From JBDTMT01 sp033764095 (GTDB taxonomy: Bacteria > Desulfobacterota > Binatia > HRBIN30 > CADEER01): DNA of 64,000 bases. Each line of letters starts with the position of its first letter. Position 1 is the stretch's first letter. A program made the translations under genes and the position numbers. Shown here piece by piece: positions 8,270 to 16,153 of the stretch. The stretch lies in contig JANRJF010000068.1 of assembly GCA_033764095.1 (NCBI GenBank), positions 1 through 64,000 of the forward strand. The letters are read 5' to 3'. The notes beneath the pieces are model-generated. The model made no database searches, was not told where the DNA came from, and saw only the letters and a program-made list of their open reading frames with translations.

Positions 8270-9004
8270 ATGCCGAGGTTGCTGAAGCGCGCGGCGCTGG
8301 GATGCGCGGCGCTGGCCGTGATCGGCTGCGGCGGGCGGTCGGCTCCGTCGCCGGGCCCGCCGGCGCCGGTGGTAGCGCCGCCGGTCAACGCCGCCGAGTT
8401 GGTGCGAGCGCTGCGCGGTGGGGGCTTCGTGCTCTTCGTGCGCCACGCCGCCAGCGCGCCGGGCGACGACGGGGCGCGCGTCGTGATCGAGGACTGCCGG
8501 ACGCAGCGCAACCTCACCGCCGTCGGGCAGGCGCAGGCGCAGGCGATCCACGCCGCGCTGACGCGCCTGCGCATCCCGATCGGCGAGGTGCGTGCGAGCC
8601 CCTACTGCCGCGCCGCCGACACCGCGCGCCTCGCCTTCGGCTACATGTTGCTCGACAACGACCTGCGCCCGCTGCGCGACGGGCACAGCGCGACGCACCT
8701 CGCCGCCGTGCGCCACCTGCTCGCAACGCCGCCGGTGCCGGGCACCAACGCGGTGCTGGTCGGTCACGCCGACACCTTTGCCAAGCTCACCGGCATCGAA
8801 CTGGGTGAGGGCGACACCGCCGTGGTGCGGCCCGAGCCGGGCGGCGGCAGTTGGACCGTCGTCGGTCGCATCGCCGCCGCGCAGTGGAGCGCCCTCGCGA
8901 TCGCGCGCGCCGTCGCTCCGTCGACCGAATCGAACCGCCGCGCCGGCGCGGCGGCAGTCGCGACCGCACCGGTGTCGACCGCCGCGGCCGCCCGGGAGGG
9001 GTGA
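8270..9004 (+). CDS. Histidine phosphatase family lipoprotein
   Basis: A 244-residue exported lipoprotein: signal peptide with lipobox AVIGC (lipid-modified Cys20), a Pro-rich linker, then a histidine phosphatase (phosphoglycerate-mutase-like) fold. The catalytic motif is FVRHAAS, with RHA (58-60) instead of RHG, and a second catalytic His lies in LVGHAD. A C-terminal Ala/Thr-rich tail of about 35 residues is unusual. It probably acts on a phosphate ester in the periplasm; substrate unknown. The ATG at 8270 is preceded by GGAGGAGGT. The downstream DoxX gene overlaps its stop. Confidence 0.8.
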   Translation: MPRLLKRAALGCAALAVIGCGGRSAPSPGPPAPVVAPPVNAAELVRALRGGGFVLFVRHAASAPGDDGARVVIEDCRTQRNLTAVGQAQAQAIHAALTRLRIPIGEVRASPYCRAADTARLAFGYMLLDNDLRPLRDGHSATHLAAVRHLLATPPVPGTNAVLVGHADTFAKLTGIELGEGDTAVVRPEPGGGSWTVVGRIAAAQWSALAIARAVAPSTESNRRAGAAAVATAPVSTAAAAREG

Positions 9005-9435
9005 TGACTGGACCGTTGGCATGGTTGTTCCCACCCGTCGTCGAGGGACGCGGCGCGGTGGGTCTGCTGATCCTGCGCCTGATCGCCGGCGCGGCGTTCC
9101 TGCAGCACGGCTGGGGCAAGATCCAGGCGCCGTTCGATTGGATGGGACCGGAAGCGCCGGTGCCGGGTGCCCTGCAGGGACTGGCGGCGGCCGCGGAGTT
9201 CTTCGGCGGCGGCCTCGGCTGGCTGGTCGGCTTCCTCACCCCGATCGCCTCGCTCGGCGTGCTGGCGACGATGAGCGTTGCGGTGCTGTTCCACGCCGGC
9301 CGCGGCGATCCATTTGTCGGCACCGGCGGTCCGTCGTACGAGCTCGCGCTGGTCTACTGGGCGATGGCGCTGATGTTGACGCTGCTCGGTCCGGGTCGCT
9401 ACTCGCTCGACGCGCAGCTGTTCGCCAGGAAGTAG
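9004..9435 (+). CDS. DoxX family membrane protein
   Basis: A 143-residue inner-membrane protein with four predicted hydrophobic segments and the DoxX hallmark near the first (LRLIAGAAFLQHGWGKI, about 24-40). DoxX-family proteins are small quinone-reductase-like or redox-associated membrane proteins; specific function varies and is not shown here. The ATG overlaps the TGA of the phosphatase lipoprotein gene, so the two are translationally coupled. A REP-like inverted pair follows it. Confidence 0.85.
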   Translation: MTGPLAWLFPPVVEGRGAVGLLILRLIAGAAFLQHGWGKIQAPFDWMGPEAPVPGALQGLAAAAEFFGGGLGWLVGFLTPIASLGVLATMSVAVLFHAGRGDPFVGTGGPSYELALVYWAMALMLTLLGPGRYSLDAQLFARK

Positions 9436-9479
9436 CTCGCGCCTCGCGACCGGCGTTGTGCGCGACGTCTGAACTCGGA

Positions 9480-9593
9480 CCCCCATCCTGGCCTTCCCCC
9501 GCTGACGCGGGGGAAGGAAGCGGAGCCACGAACCGAGTTGGTGTCCTTGCTTGTCTCCTTCCCCCGCGCAGCGGGGGAAGGTCGGGATGGGGG
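9480..9593. repeat. REP-like inverted pair, family C
   Basis: Two hairpins, CCTTCCCCCGC/GCGGGGGAAGG at 9492-9517 and again at 9557-9581, stand head to head. Their outer flanks (9480-9491 and 9582-9593) also pair, giving 23-base terminal repeats with two mismatches. This palindrome class is widespread in GC-rich proteobacteria. A third unit is at 27844-27882. The gap 9436-9654 holds nothing else recognisable. Confidence 0.7.
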
Positions 9594-9654
9594 CCGAACC
9601 GAATGCTTGGCAAGCCGCTCGCGTGGGCTTCCGAACAACGCCGACCCCAGGTCC

Positions 9655-10662
9655 TCACTCACAACCGACGACGACCAGATCCCGGCACGACGACACGACT
9701 TGTTCCGGGACGCCATTCCCGTCCGCGTCGAGGCTGACGCCGCCGTCGAGTCCGATTTCCGCCGCCGCGCCGCTCGGCAGTCGCAGGCTGCCCGATCCTG
9801 ACGGACACGTCGCGGCGCCGTCGGTTTCGACCTCGAATCCGAACCCTCCCGCGCAGGCGAGGTCGGCGTCGCCGCTAAGCCGCGTGCCGGCGCTCAGCAC
9901 CAGGTCGTGCAGCGCCGCGCGCACCGTGCGCCCGCCGGCGGCGTCGCTGAACGTGGCGACCCCGTTGCCCACCACGCGCGCCGCCGCGCCGCCGTCGAGC
10001 CGCCGCGCCAGGCGCAACCGGTCGCTGTCGATGCGGATGTCGGTGCCGTCGTCGCGCCGGATTCCGACCCGACCGCTCAATTCGACGTCGGCCTGCCGCG
10101 CGCCGCCGAGCGGCGTGACCTTCTCCGTCAGCTGCGGCGCGTCGAACGCCTCGACGACGCGCGGGCCGTCGCGCACCACGGCCTGGAACTGGCGGTAGCG
10201 ATAGGTGCGCGGCAACGCGTCGGGCAGCTCGCCGCTACGGCAGACGTCGGGCGCGGCGATCGTCACGCGCAGCTCGCCGTCGAGCGTGACGCGGTACCCG
10301 CTCGCCGCGTCGAGCAGCTCGCACTGCGCGGCGCGGGAGGTCACCACGGCGCGCCCGCCGTCGGCGCGGCAGTTGGCGGCGAGCACGCCGCCGTTCAGGC
10401 ACTGGGCCGCCTGCGCCGGGCCGTCGGACATCGCCGCGATGCCGGAAGTCGCCGGCGCATCGCCGCTCAGTGCGCGCAGCGCGGCGATGAAGGTCAGTGC
10501 CGCGCCAGCGCCGGTCTCGACCGCCTGCGCGTCGCTCAAGGCGACGGCCGGAGTCGGAACCGTCTGTTCGCTCGTGTCGCCGCCGCCACCGCTGCCGCCC
10601 CCGCAGCCGGCCGCGGCGATGGTTGTCGCCAGCAGCCCGCCGACCCAACGCGCCAGTCGCAT
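9655..10662 (-). CDS. Lipoprotein of unknown function
   Basis: A 335-residue predicted lipoprotein with a signal peptide ending AAAGC (Cys20), then a Gly/Ser-rich spacer and a strand-rich body that I do not recognise. Cysteines are scattered in pairs (for example AQC, ANC, QCELL, VCRS) as in disulfide-bonded periplasmic proteins, and the C-terminal end has DADGNGVPE, a calcium-loop-like stretch. The start is set by GGAGGG 7 bases before the ATG at 10662; a much longer open frame upstream has no coding character. It is transcribed alone toward the family C repeat. Confidence 0.75.
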   Translation of the reverse strand: MRLARWVGGLLATTIAAAGCGGGSGGGGDTSEQTVPTPAVALSDAQAVETGAGAALTFIAALRALSGDAPATSGIAAMSDGPAQAAQCLNGGVLAANCRADGGRAVVTSRAAQCELLDAASGYRVTLDGELRVTIAAPDVCRSGELPDALPRTYRYRQFQAVVRDGPRVVEAFDAPQLTEKVTPLGGARQADVELSGRVGIRRDDGTDIRIDSDRLRLARRLDGGAAARVVGNGVATFSDAAGGRTVRAALHDLVLSAGTRLSGDADLACAGGFGFEVETDGAATCPSGSGSLRLPSGAAAEIGLDGGVSLDADGNGVPEQVVSSCRDLVVVGCE

Positions 10663-10811
10663 GACCGCCCTCCCCGGGGCGAGGAACGCATCTCCCCCCC
10701 TGCAGAAGAGACGTTGCAGCAGCCGTGACAACGTTCGTCGTGCGCGGGGATACCCGCTCGCCATGGCGACACCGTGGCGCCGCGGCTTGTCGTGGTCGTG
10801 TCTGGTGGCGT

Positions 10812-12296
10812 TCAGGGGAACGGCAGGCGGCCGCGCGGCGCGTTGGAGGCCGCGGCAGCCGGCGGGCCGTCGCGGCCATACAGCGCGGCGGTCTCGTCGG
10901 TGTAGAGCAGATGCCACTCCGGGCGCTGGTCGAGCGGAGTGGGCAGGCCGCGCGGCGCGAGCACCAGCGTGGTCGGGTAGGCGTCGAGCAGGCGGGCGCC
11001 GGCCGGGTCGCCGTCGCCGCGGAAGAAGGCGAAGCCGTCCTCGACCGTCGCCGGCGGGTAGACGGTGGCGAAGCGGCCGTCGAGCGAGACGGCGATCGCC
11101 GGCGCGAGGTGCCAGAGCGCGTAGCCGCCCCAGTCGAGCGGCAAAGCGAGGTTGCCGCGCGTGCCGCTGCTGGCGAGGTAGCGTACCGCGCCGACCGGGT
11201 AGTCGCGCGCCTCGAACACCAGGCGTGGTCCGTCGCCGGCCAGCCGCGCGCCGAGCAGCGCCAGCTGCAGCGTCGCGAGCCCGGCCAATGCGGCGGCCAG
11301 GGCGCCGGTGGCGGCGGCGGAGAAGCGAAAGCGGGCGCGCGCCGCCAGCCAGGCGAGCGCCGCGTCGGCCTGGTCGGCGAGCGGCGCCGCGGCGCAGAGT
11401 GCGAACAGCGGGGTGTGGCGCTGCTGGCGCAGCGCGAGAGCGGCGAGGCCGGCGACCAACAGCGCCCACCACCAGTGGCGGCGCAGCAGCCGTGCAAACG
11501 GCAGCGTCGCGAGCCAGGCGGCGAGCAGGACGAGGAACGGTCGTTGCGCCGGATCGGCGAGCTGCACCGGTTGCCATTCGCTGAGCGGATGCGGCGCGCT
11601 GAGCTCGCGCACGACGTAGGCGAACAGGTCGGCGCCGTAGGGCGTCAGGCAGGCGCCGACGGTGGCGGCCAGGACGAAGCGGATGGCGCTGATCTCACGC
11701 TTCTGGACAACCTGTTGGCCGACATAGAGCCCGAGGATGCCGAGGCCGACGACCACCGCGCCGTGTGCGTTCGACCACAGTGTGAAGGCGGCGACGACGG
11801 CGGGTAGCGTGCGCCAGCTGGGGCGCGGGGTGCGGTCGAGCCAGACCAGCAGGGCGGCGACGGCGAGCGCGGTGACGATCTGCGGGCGCACGGCGTAGCC
11901 GCGCGACAGTGCGGCCAGCGCCAGCACCATCACCGGGCCGCGCGCCCACCAGTTGGCGGCGTGGCGGGCGATCAGCGTCCACAGCAGCGCGGCGGTCAGC
12001 AGCGCAACGGCGAGCTTGGCGAGCCACAGCGCGGTGCCGCCGCCGTGCGCGAACAGCCAGGCGAAGACGACCTGGGTGAGCCACTCGTGATCGACCCAGG
12101 CGGCGCCGGCGGCGGTGTACGACGCATCGTCGACGCGCGGCACGGCGCCGAGCGCGAGGATGCGGCGGCCGCTGAACAGGTGCACCCAGAGGTCGTTGTC
12201 GGCCTCGTTGTCGGCGAGGAAGTAGAGTGCGCTGCTGGCGATCAGCAGCATCCAGGCGCGGGCCAACCAGGTGTCGGCAGGGCCGGCGTTGCTCAC
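10812..12296 (-). CDS. Multi-pass membrane protein, GT-C glycosyltransferase-like
   Basis: A 494-residue integral membrane protein with about ten hydrophobic helices. Near the N-terminus it has DNDLWVHLFSGRRIL and later WVDHEWLTQVVFAW, the Asp/Glu-containing extracytoplasmic loop pattern common to uncharacterised GT-C-like membrane proteins. The last about 110 residues form a soluble domain. It might use a polyprenyl-linked sugar, but no residue proves activity. GTG start; its first bases overlap the stop of the upstream sppA-like gene in a GTGA arrangement, so they form an operon. Confidence 0.7.
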   Translation of the reverse strand: MSNAGPADTWLARAWMLLIASSALYFLADNEADNDLWVHLFSGRRILALGAVPRVDDASYTAAGAAWVDHEWLTQVVFAWLFAHGGGTALWLAKLAVALLTAALLWTLIARHAANWWARGPVMVLALAALSRGYAVRPQIVTALAVAALLVWLDRTPRPSWRTLPAVVAAFTLWSNAHGAVVVGLGILGLYVGQQVVQKREISAIRFVLAATVGACLTPYGADLFAYVVRELSAPHPLSEWQPVQLADPAQRPFLVLLAAWLATLPFARLLRRHWWWALLVAGLAALALRQQRHTPLFALCAAAPLADQADAALAWLAARARFRFSAAATGALAAALAGLATLQLALLGARLAGDGPRLVFEARDYPVGAVRYLASSGTRGNLALPLDWGGYALWHLAPAIAVSLDGRFATVYPPATVEDGFAFFRGDGDPAGARLLDAYPTTLVLAPRGLPTPLDQRPEWHLLYTDETAALYGRDGPPAAAASNAPRGRLPFP

Positions 12297-13282
12297 GGCG
12301 CCCAGAGGTAGAGGAAGCCCGGCCCCTGCGGCAGCCCGTCGCGCGTCAGGCTGAGCACGTTGATCTGGTTGACCTGCGGCACCGTTCCACCGCTGCGCGC
12401 GTAGATGCTGTCGGCGAACTCGCTGCCGCGCAGATAGCGGATGACGGTCGCGTCGCTGACCCCGGCGCGCTGCTTGGCGCGGTCGATGGTGCCGTCCAGG
12501 TAGCCGATGTCGTCCACCAGGCCGCCGGCGTGTGCCTGCTCGGCGCTGAAGACGCGGCCGTCGACCATGGTCGCGTCCATCTCCGCCGTCAGGTGGCTGC
12601 CGCGCCGTTCGCGCACCAGGCCGACGAAGCGCTGCTGCATGTCGCCGATCAGCTGCTGCAGGACCGCGCGCTCGGCCGGCGTCATGGTGCGCAGCGGCGA
12701 GCCGATGTCCTTCATCTTGCCGGAGGCGATGGTCTGGTCGGCGACGCCGATCTTCTCCATCAGGCCGGCGACGCTGACGTTGGTGAAGATCACCCCGATG
12801 CTGCCGGTGACGCTGGTCGGGCTGGCGACGATCTCGTCGCCGGCGAGCGCGACGTAGTACCCGCCGGAGGCGGCGACATCCAGCATCTGCACGAAGATCG
12901 GCGTGCCGTGCTTGGCGCGGAACCGGGTGAGGCGATCGTAGATGATGTCGCTGGCGGTCACCGTGCCGCCGGGGCTGTTGATGCGCAGCACCAGCGCCTT
13001 GATGTCGTCGTCCTGATCGGCCTGGTCGAGCTCCGCCTCGAGGCGCGCCAGCGTGCTCTCCTGGCGACTCAGCCCGAGCGCGCTCTCGCGCGGCTCGCTG
13101 CCGATCACGCCGGAGAGGTCGATGAGCAGGATCTTGGCGCGGCCGCTGCCGCTGACGACGCGTTCCTCCAGCGGCTCAGGGCGGCGCGACAGCGGGTTGA
13201 ACTCACCGGTGATCAGCACGCAGCCGCTGAATGCCAGGGCGAGCGGCGCCAGCAGCGCGAGGCGGAGCGAACGGCTTGGCAT
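12293..13282 (-). CDS. sppA: SppA-like signal peptide peptidase (S49 family), lipoprotein
   Basis: A 329-residue single-domain S49 serine peptidase. The N-terminus is a lipoprotein signal (LAFSGC, Cys21) instead of the simple membrane anchor seen in most SppA proteins. The nucleophile is Ser139 in AASGGYYVA; the general base is probably Lys191 in GKMKDIGSP. GSIGVIF (160-166) is the conserved strand after the nucleophile. It would degrade cleaved signal peptides or membrane fragments. The ATG at 13282 starts the signal sequence; the longer upstream frame covers the divergent gene's leader. Its stop overlaps the next gene's start. Confidence 0.85.
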   Translation of the reverse strand: MPSRSLRLALLAPLALAFSGCVLITGEFNPLSRRPEPLEERVVSGSGRAKILLIDLSGVIGSEPRESALGLSRQESTLARLEAELDQADQDDDIKALVLRINSPGGTVTASDIIYDRLTRFRAKHGTPIFVQMLDVAASGGYYVALAGDEIVASPTSVTGSIGVIFTNVSVAGLMEKIGVADQTIASGKMKDIGSPLRTMTPAERAVLQQLIGDMQQRFVGLVRERRGSHLTAEMDATMVDGRVFSAEQAHAGGLVDDIGYLDGTIDRAKQRAGVSDATVIRYLRGSEFADSIYARSGGTVPQVNQINVLSLTRDGLPQGPGFLYLWAP

Positions 13283-13328
13283 CACCGGGGGCACTGTATA
13301 CTCATGGGCTTTCCGGCGAGGCAAGGCG

Positions 13329-14630
13329 ATGCAGAGGCGAAGGCGAAGCGCGATCGCGCTGGGGATGGCGCTGCTCGCCGCGGCCGGCGCGGCGCGCGCC
13401 GACGAGCCGCTCACGGTCAACGCCGCCAACCTCGACACCTACCGCGCCCTGCTGCCGGAGTCGGTGGCAGCCCGCGTCGCCACCCGCCAGTACACGCTGC
13501 GCGTCGCGCCGGTGGACGCGGCGCGCTTCCGCGCCAACTACAGCGACCGCTTCTGGCAGGCGACCAGGGCAAACCAGGGCCGGTTCGGCATCGACGCGGC
13601 GACCAGCGGGCTCACCGACGTCGCCACCGGCGCGATCCCCACCCAGTTCTTCGGCCTGCCGTTCCCCGACATCGATCCGCAGGATCCGCAGGCGGGGACC
13701 AAGATCGTGCACAACTACCGCGCCCGCCGCATGCAGATGGACGGCGAGCTGCACCGCTTCGACCTCAGCGACGTGTTGGAGAACGGCGAGGTGCTGCGCA
13801 CGGTGAAGATCCTGCTCTCGCAGCGCTACTACGTCGGCACCAGCGCGCCGCCGCCGGCGGCGCTGCCCGACAACACCGAGTCGCGCCAGCTCGCCGCCGC
13901 GTTGGCGCCGCAGGACCTGGAAGGCGTCGGCGTGCTGACCTGGCGATTCAACGACTGGACCACCTGGGACAAGGTGTGGGCCTTCCTGCCGACCATCCGC
14001 CGCGTGCGCCAGGTGCGCAGCTCGACGCGCGGCGACCGCATTCCCGGCTTCGAGGTGCAGGGCGACGATGCCGACTGCTACGACAACAAGACCACCTACT
14101 TCACCTGGCGGCTGCTCGGCGCCGGCGAGGTCATCGGGCCGGTCGGCAGCGACACGCCCTATCCGCGCGAACTGCGCGACGAGCCGCCCAGCCGCCGCAC
14201 CATGGCGCTGCCGTACAACAACGCCGTGTTCGAGACGCCGGGCGCCAAGGGCGCCGGCTGGTTCACCCTCGGCAACGTCTACGTGCGCCGCCCGGTGTGG
14301 ATGGTCGAGGGCACGCCGAAGGATCCGTACTACGAAGCCGGCAGGGTCGTGCTGTACGTCGACCGCGACCTGTATCACGGCTACTACAAGCTCTCGTACA
14401 ACAAGGCCGGCGAGCTCTACCGCACCAACTTCTGCGGCTCCGCCTGGGGCCGCAGCGCCAGCGGCGACTTCGCCGCGGCGACCGCGCTGCTCATGCTCGG
14501 CGTCAACGAGAAGGAGAACCGCGGCACCCCGGCCGGCCGCTTCACACTGCAGACCTTCGAGCGCGGCTTCCCCGACGACTGGTTCACCGCCGAGCACCTC
14601 GGGCGCCTGTCGGTGGAGCCGGCGCGCTGA
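13329..14630 (+). CDS. DUF1329 domain-containing envelope protein
   Basis: A 433-residue exported protein: signal peptide about 1-23 (cleaved near GAARADE), then the DUF1329 domain over most of the length, a LolA/LolB-like fold found beside DUF1302 outer-membrane proteins in steroid and hydrocarbon degraders. Typical segments are GKIL-like strands around IVHNYRARRMQMDG and the FTLGNVYVRRPVWMVEG stretch. The role is unknown; a lipidic substrate carrier is a reasonable guess. It is unlinked here from its usual DUF1302 partner, which lies 6 kb away. Its stop codon sits in the loop of a hairpin (14619-14640). Confidence 0.8.
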   Translation: MQRRRRSAIALGMALLAAAGAARADEPLTVNAANLDTYRALLPESVAARVATRQYTLRVAPVDAARFRANYSDRFWQATRANQGRFGIDAATSGLTDVATGAIPTQFFGLPFPDIDPQDPQAGTKIVHNYRARRMQMDGELHRFDLSDVLENGEVLRTVKILLSQRYYVGTSAPPPAALPDNTESRQLAAALAPQDLEGVGVLTWRFNDWTTWDKVWAFLPTIRRVRQVRSSTRGDRIPGFEVQGDDADCYDNKTTYFTWRLLGAGEVIGPVGSDTPYPRELRDEPPSRRTMALPYNNAVFETPGAKGAGWFTLGNVYVRRPVWMVEGTPKDPYYEAGRVVLYVDRDLYHGYYKLSYNKAGELYRTNFCGSAWGRSASGDFAAATALLMLGVNEKENRGTPAGRFTLQTFERGFPDDWFTAEHLGRLSVEPAR

Positions 14631-14640
14631 GGCGCGCCGG
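14619..14640 (+). terminator. Hairpin enclosing the DUF1329 stop codon
   Basis: CCGGCGCGC (14619-14627) pairs perfectly with GCGCGCCGG (14632-14640); the TGA stop lies in the four-base loop. No T-run follows. Confidence 0.45.
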
Positions 14641-14641
14641 C

Positions 14642-14681
14642 GCGTATGGCGTGTGGCCTATGGCGGGCCTATTCCATACGC
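14642..14681. repeat. Palindromic intergenic element, family D, copy 2
   Basis: GCGTATGG (14642-14649) and CCATACGC (14674-14681) flank GGCCTATGGCGGGCC. The GGCCTATGG core matches the arm of the element at 6908-6990. It fills the gap between two convergent genes. Confidence 0.45.
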
Positions 14682-14712
14682 CCGCAGCCATGCGCGAGTC
14701 GTCGCCGGCGAC

Positions 14713-15165
14713 TCACGCCTGCGCGGCTTCGCCGGGGCGGATCTGATCCCAGGCGTTGCGGTAGGTGGCGAACTTGCCGGCATACGAGCGGCGCGAGTCG
14801 GGCAGGTAGAAGGTCTTGCCGCTGATCGCCTCCCAGGGGATGACGAAGGCCTGCGACAGGTCGAGCTTCTGCTGCGGCACCAGCGGCACACAGGCGAAAA
14901 AGTCGCTGTAGCGCTCACCGACCTTGCCGCGATGGTGAAAATTGAAGTTCCAGGCGCGGTAGACGTAGTTGTAGTGTCGCCCGCCGACGTGGACGCGGCG
15001 GCGCGACGAGCTCGGGTAGGCGACGCGCAGGGCCAGGCGAACCCGACCGTCGACGATGAAGTCGAAGCGCGACTGCGGCGGGGCGGTGACCACCTCGTGG
15101 CCGAGGCCGGTCAGATGGGAGACGACCTCCTGCTTCGGGACTTCGTGTATCTCGACCCGGTTCAT
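14713..15165 (-). CDS. Hypothetical protein, possible degenerate restriction-endonuclease-like fold
   Basis: A 150-residue soluble protein that I do not recognise by name. The layout FDFIVDG (about 36-42), LALRVAYP strand, a basic aromatic middle, and FVIPWEAISGKTFYLP near 115-130 resembles the PD-(D/E)XK nuclease core, but the E-x-K of the second motif is missing, so catalytic activity is doubtful. The ATG at 15165 is chosen because a good promoter (15255-15283) lies just upstream and the longer frame runs through it. It is transcribed alone between DUF1329 and nth. Confidence 0.55.
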   Translation of the reverse strand: MNRVEIHEVPKQEVVSHLTGLGHEVVTAPPQSRFDFIVDGRVRLALRVAYPSSSRRRVHVGGRHYNYVYRAWNFNFHHRGKVGERYSDFFACVPLVPQQKLDLSQAFVIPWEAISGKTFYLPDSRRSYAGKFATYRNAWDQIRPGEAAQA

Positions 15166-15254
15166 CGTCCGTTGCGAGGTCGTGCGTCGGCTCGGCGACA
15201 TCAGCCCGTTCGGCCGCTCTTTCTGGTCAGACCACCTATGCTCCAGCCGCGCCG

Positions 15255-15283
15255 GGTATAACCCGACACCGGGCGCTTGCCAA
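15255..15283 (-). promoter_or_regulatory. Sigma-70-type promoter for the 150-residue hypothetical gene
   Basis: On the minus strand TTGGCA (15283-15278) and TATACC (15260-15255) are separated by exactly 17 bases. It reads toward the start at 15165, giving a leader of about 80 bases. Confidence 0.55.
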
Positions 15284-15316
15284 GCAAAAAAACGGCGCGA
15301 CAACTGCATTGCATTG

Positions 15317-15338
15317 CCTCGCCCGTGGAGCGGCGAGG
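15317..15338 (-). terminator. Hairpin after nth
   Basis: CCTCGCC (15317-15323) pairs with GGCGAGG (15332-15338) immediately past the nth stop. On the transcribed strand a run of seven T follows about 25 bases later (15286-15292), too far for a textbook terminator. Confidence 0.4.
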
Positions 15339-16106
15339 TCAGCTCTTGCGGCCTCGGGCGTTTGGCTTGGCGGGCCTGGTCGCGGGCTTCGGCTTGCCGA
15401 CCCAACGCGATCGCGTCGGCGTTTTCTTCGGCTCAGGCGGGGTCGTCTTGCCCGGGAACGGGCAGATGTCGATCAGGACGCAGGCAGGGCAATCTGGTTT
15501 GCGGGCAAAGCAGACGCGTCGGCCGTGGTACTGCAGCAGGTGGCAGAAGCGGATCTGGCGCTCGGCGGGGACCATCGCGGTGAGATCGGCCTCGATTCTG
15601 TCCGGCTCGGTCTCGGTGGTCAGGCCGAGGCGCTGCGACAGCCGGCCGACGTGCGTGTCGACGCCGATGCCGGGCAGGCCGAAGGCGTTGCCGCGCAGGA
15701 TGTTGGCGGTCTTGCGGCCGACGCCGGAGAGGGTGAGCAGGTCGTCGAGCTGACGGGGCACCTCGCCACCGAAGCGCTCGACCAGCTGCTGGCAGCAGGC
15801 GCGGACGGCCTTGGCTTTCTGCCGGTAGAAGCCGGTTGGGCGCACCCATTCCTCCAGGTCTTCCTGGCTGACGGCGGCGAAGTCGCGCGCGGTCGGGAAG
15901 CGGCGGAAGAGCCCCGGGGTGACCTCATTGACCTTCGCGTCGGTGCACTGCGCGGCGAGGATGAGGGCGACGAGCAGCTCCAGCGGCGAGGTGAAGTCGA
16001 GCGCCAGCTTGGCGTCCGGGTGGGCGCGGTCGAGGCGCTCGTAGAGCGCGTTGATCGGCGCCGCCTTGCGGGCGCGGCGCGGCGGGGCGGCGGGGCGGGA
16101 CGCCAT
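15339..16106 (-). CDS. nth: Endonuclease III
   Basis: A 255-residue DNA glycosylase/AP lyase of base-excision repair. The helix-hairpin-helix with the Gly-rich turn is LSGVGRKTAN (126-135) including catalytic Lys132; catalytic Asp150 is in GVDTHVG. The iron-sulfur loop is intact: Cys199, 206, 209 and 215 (C-x6-C-x2-C-x5-C). Both ends carry basic Pro/Ala/Arg-rich extensions (1-14 and about 222-255) not present in the E. coli enzyme. No Shine-Dalgarno sequence precedes the ATG. It starts 12 bases after a hairpin that probably ends the upstream SDR transcript. Confidence 0.93.
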   Translation of the reverse strand: MASRPAAPPRRARKAAPINALYERLDRAHPDAKLALDFTSPLELLVALILAAQCTDAKVNEVTPGLFRRFPTARDFAAVSQEDLEEWVRPTGFYRQKAKAVRACCQQLVERFGGEVPRQLDDLLTLSGVGRKTANILRGNAFGLPGIGVDTHVGRLSQRLGLTTETEPDRIEADLTAMVPAERQIRFCHLLQYHGRRVCFARKPDCPACVLIDICPFPGKTTPPEPKKTPTRSRWVGKPKPATRPAKPNARGRKS

Positions 16107-16117
16107 CGGGGAGGGTG

Positions 16118-16148
16118 GAGCGGCGGCGGCCAGCTGCCGCCGCCGCTC
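16118..16148 (-). terminator. Hairpin after the SDR gene
   Basis: Perfect 13-base-pair stem (16118-16130 with 16136-16148) and CAGCT loop, just past the SDR stop at 16154 on the minus strand. No T-run. Confidence 0.5.
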
Positions 16149-16153
16149 GCGGG

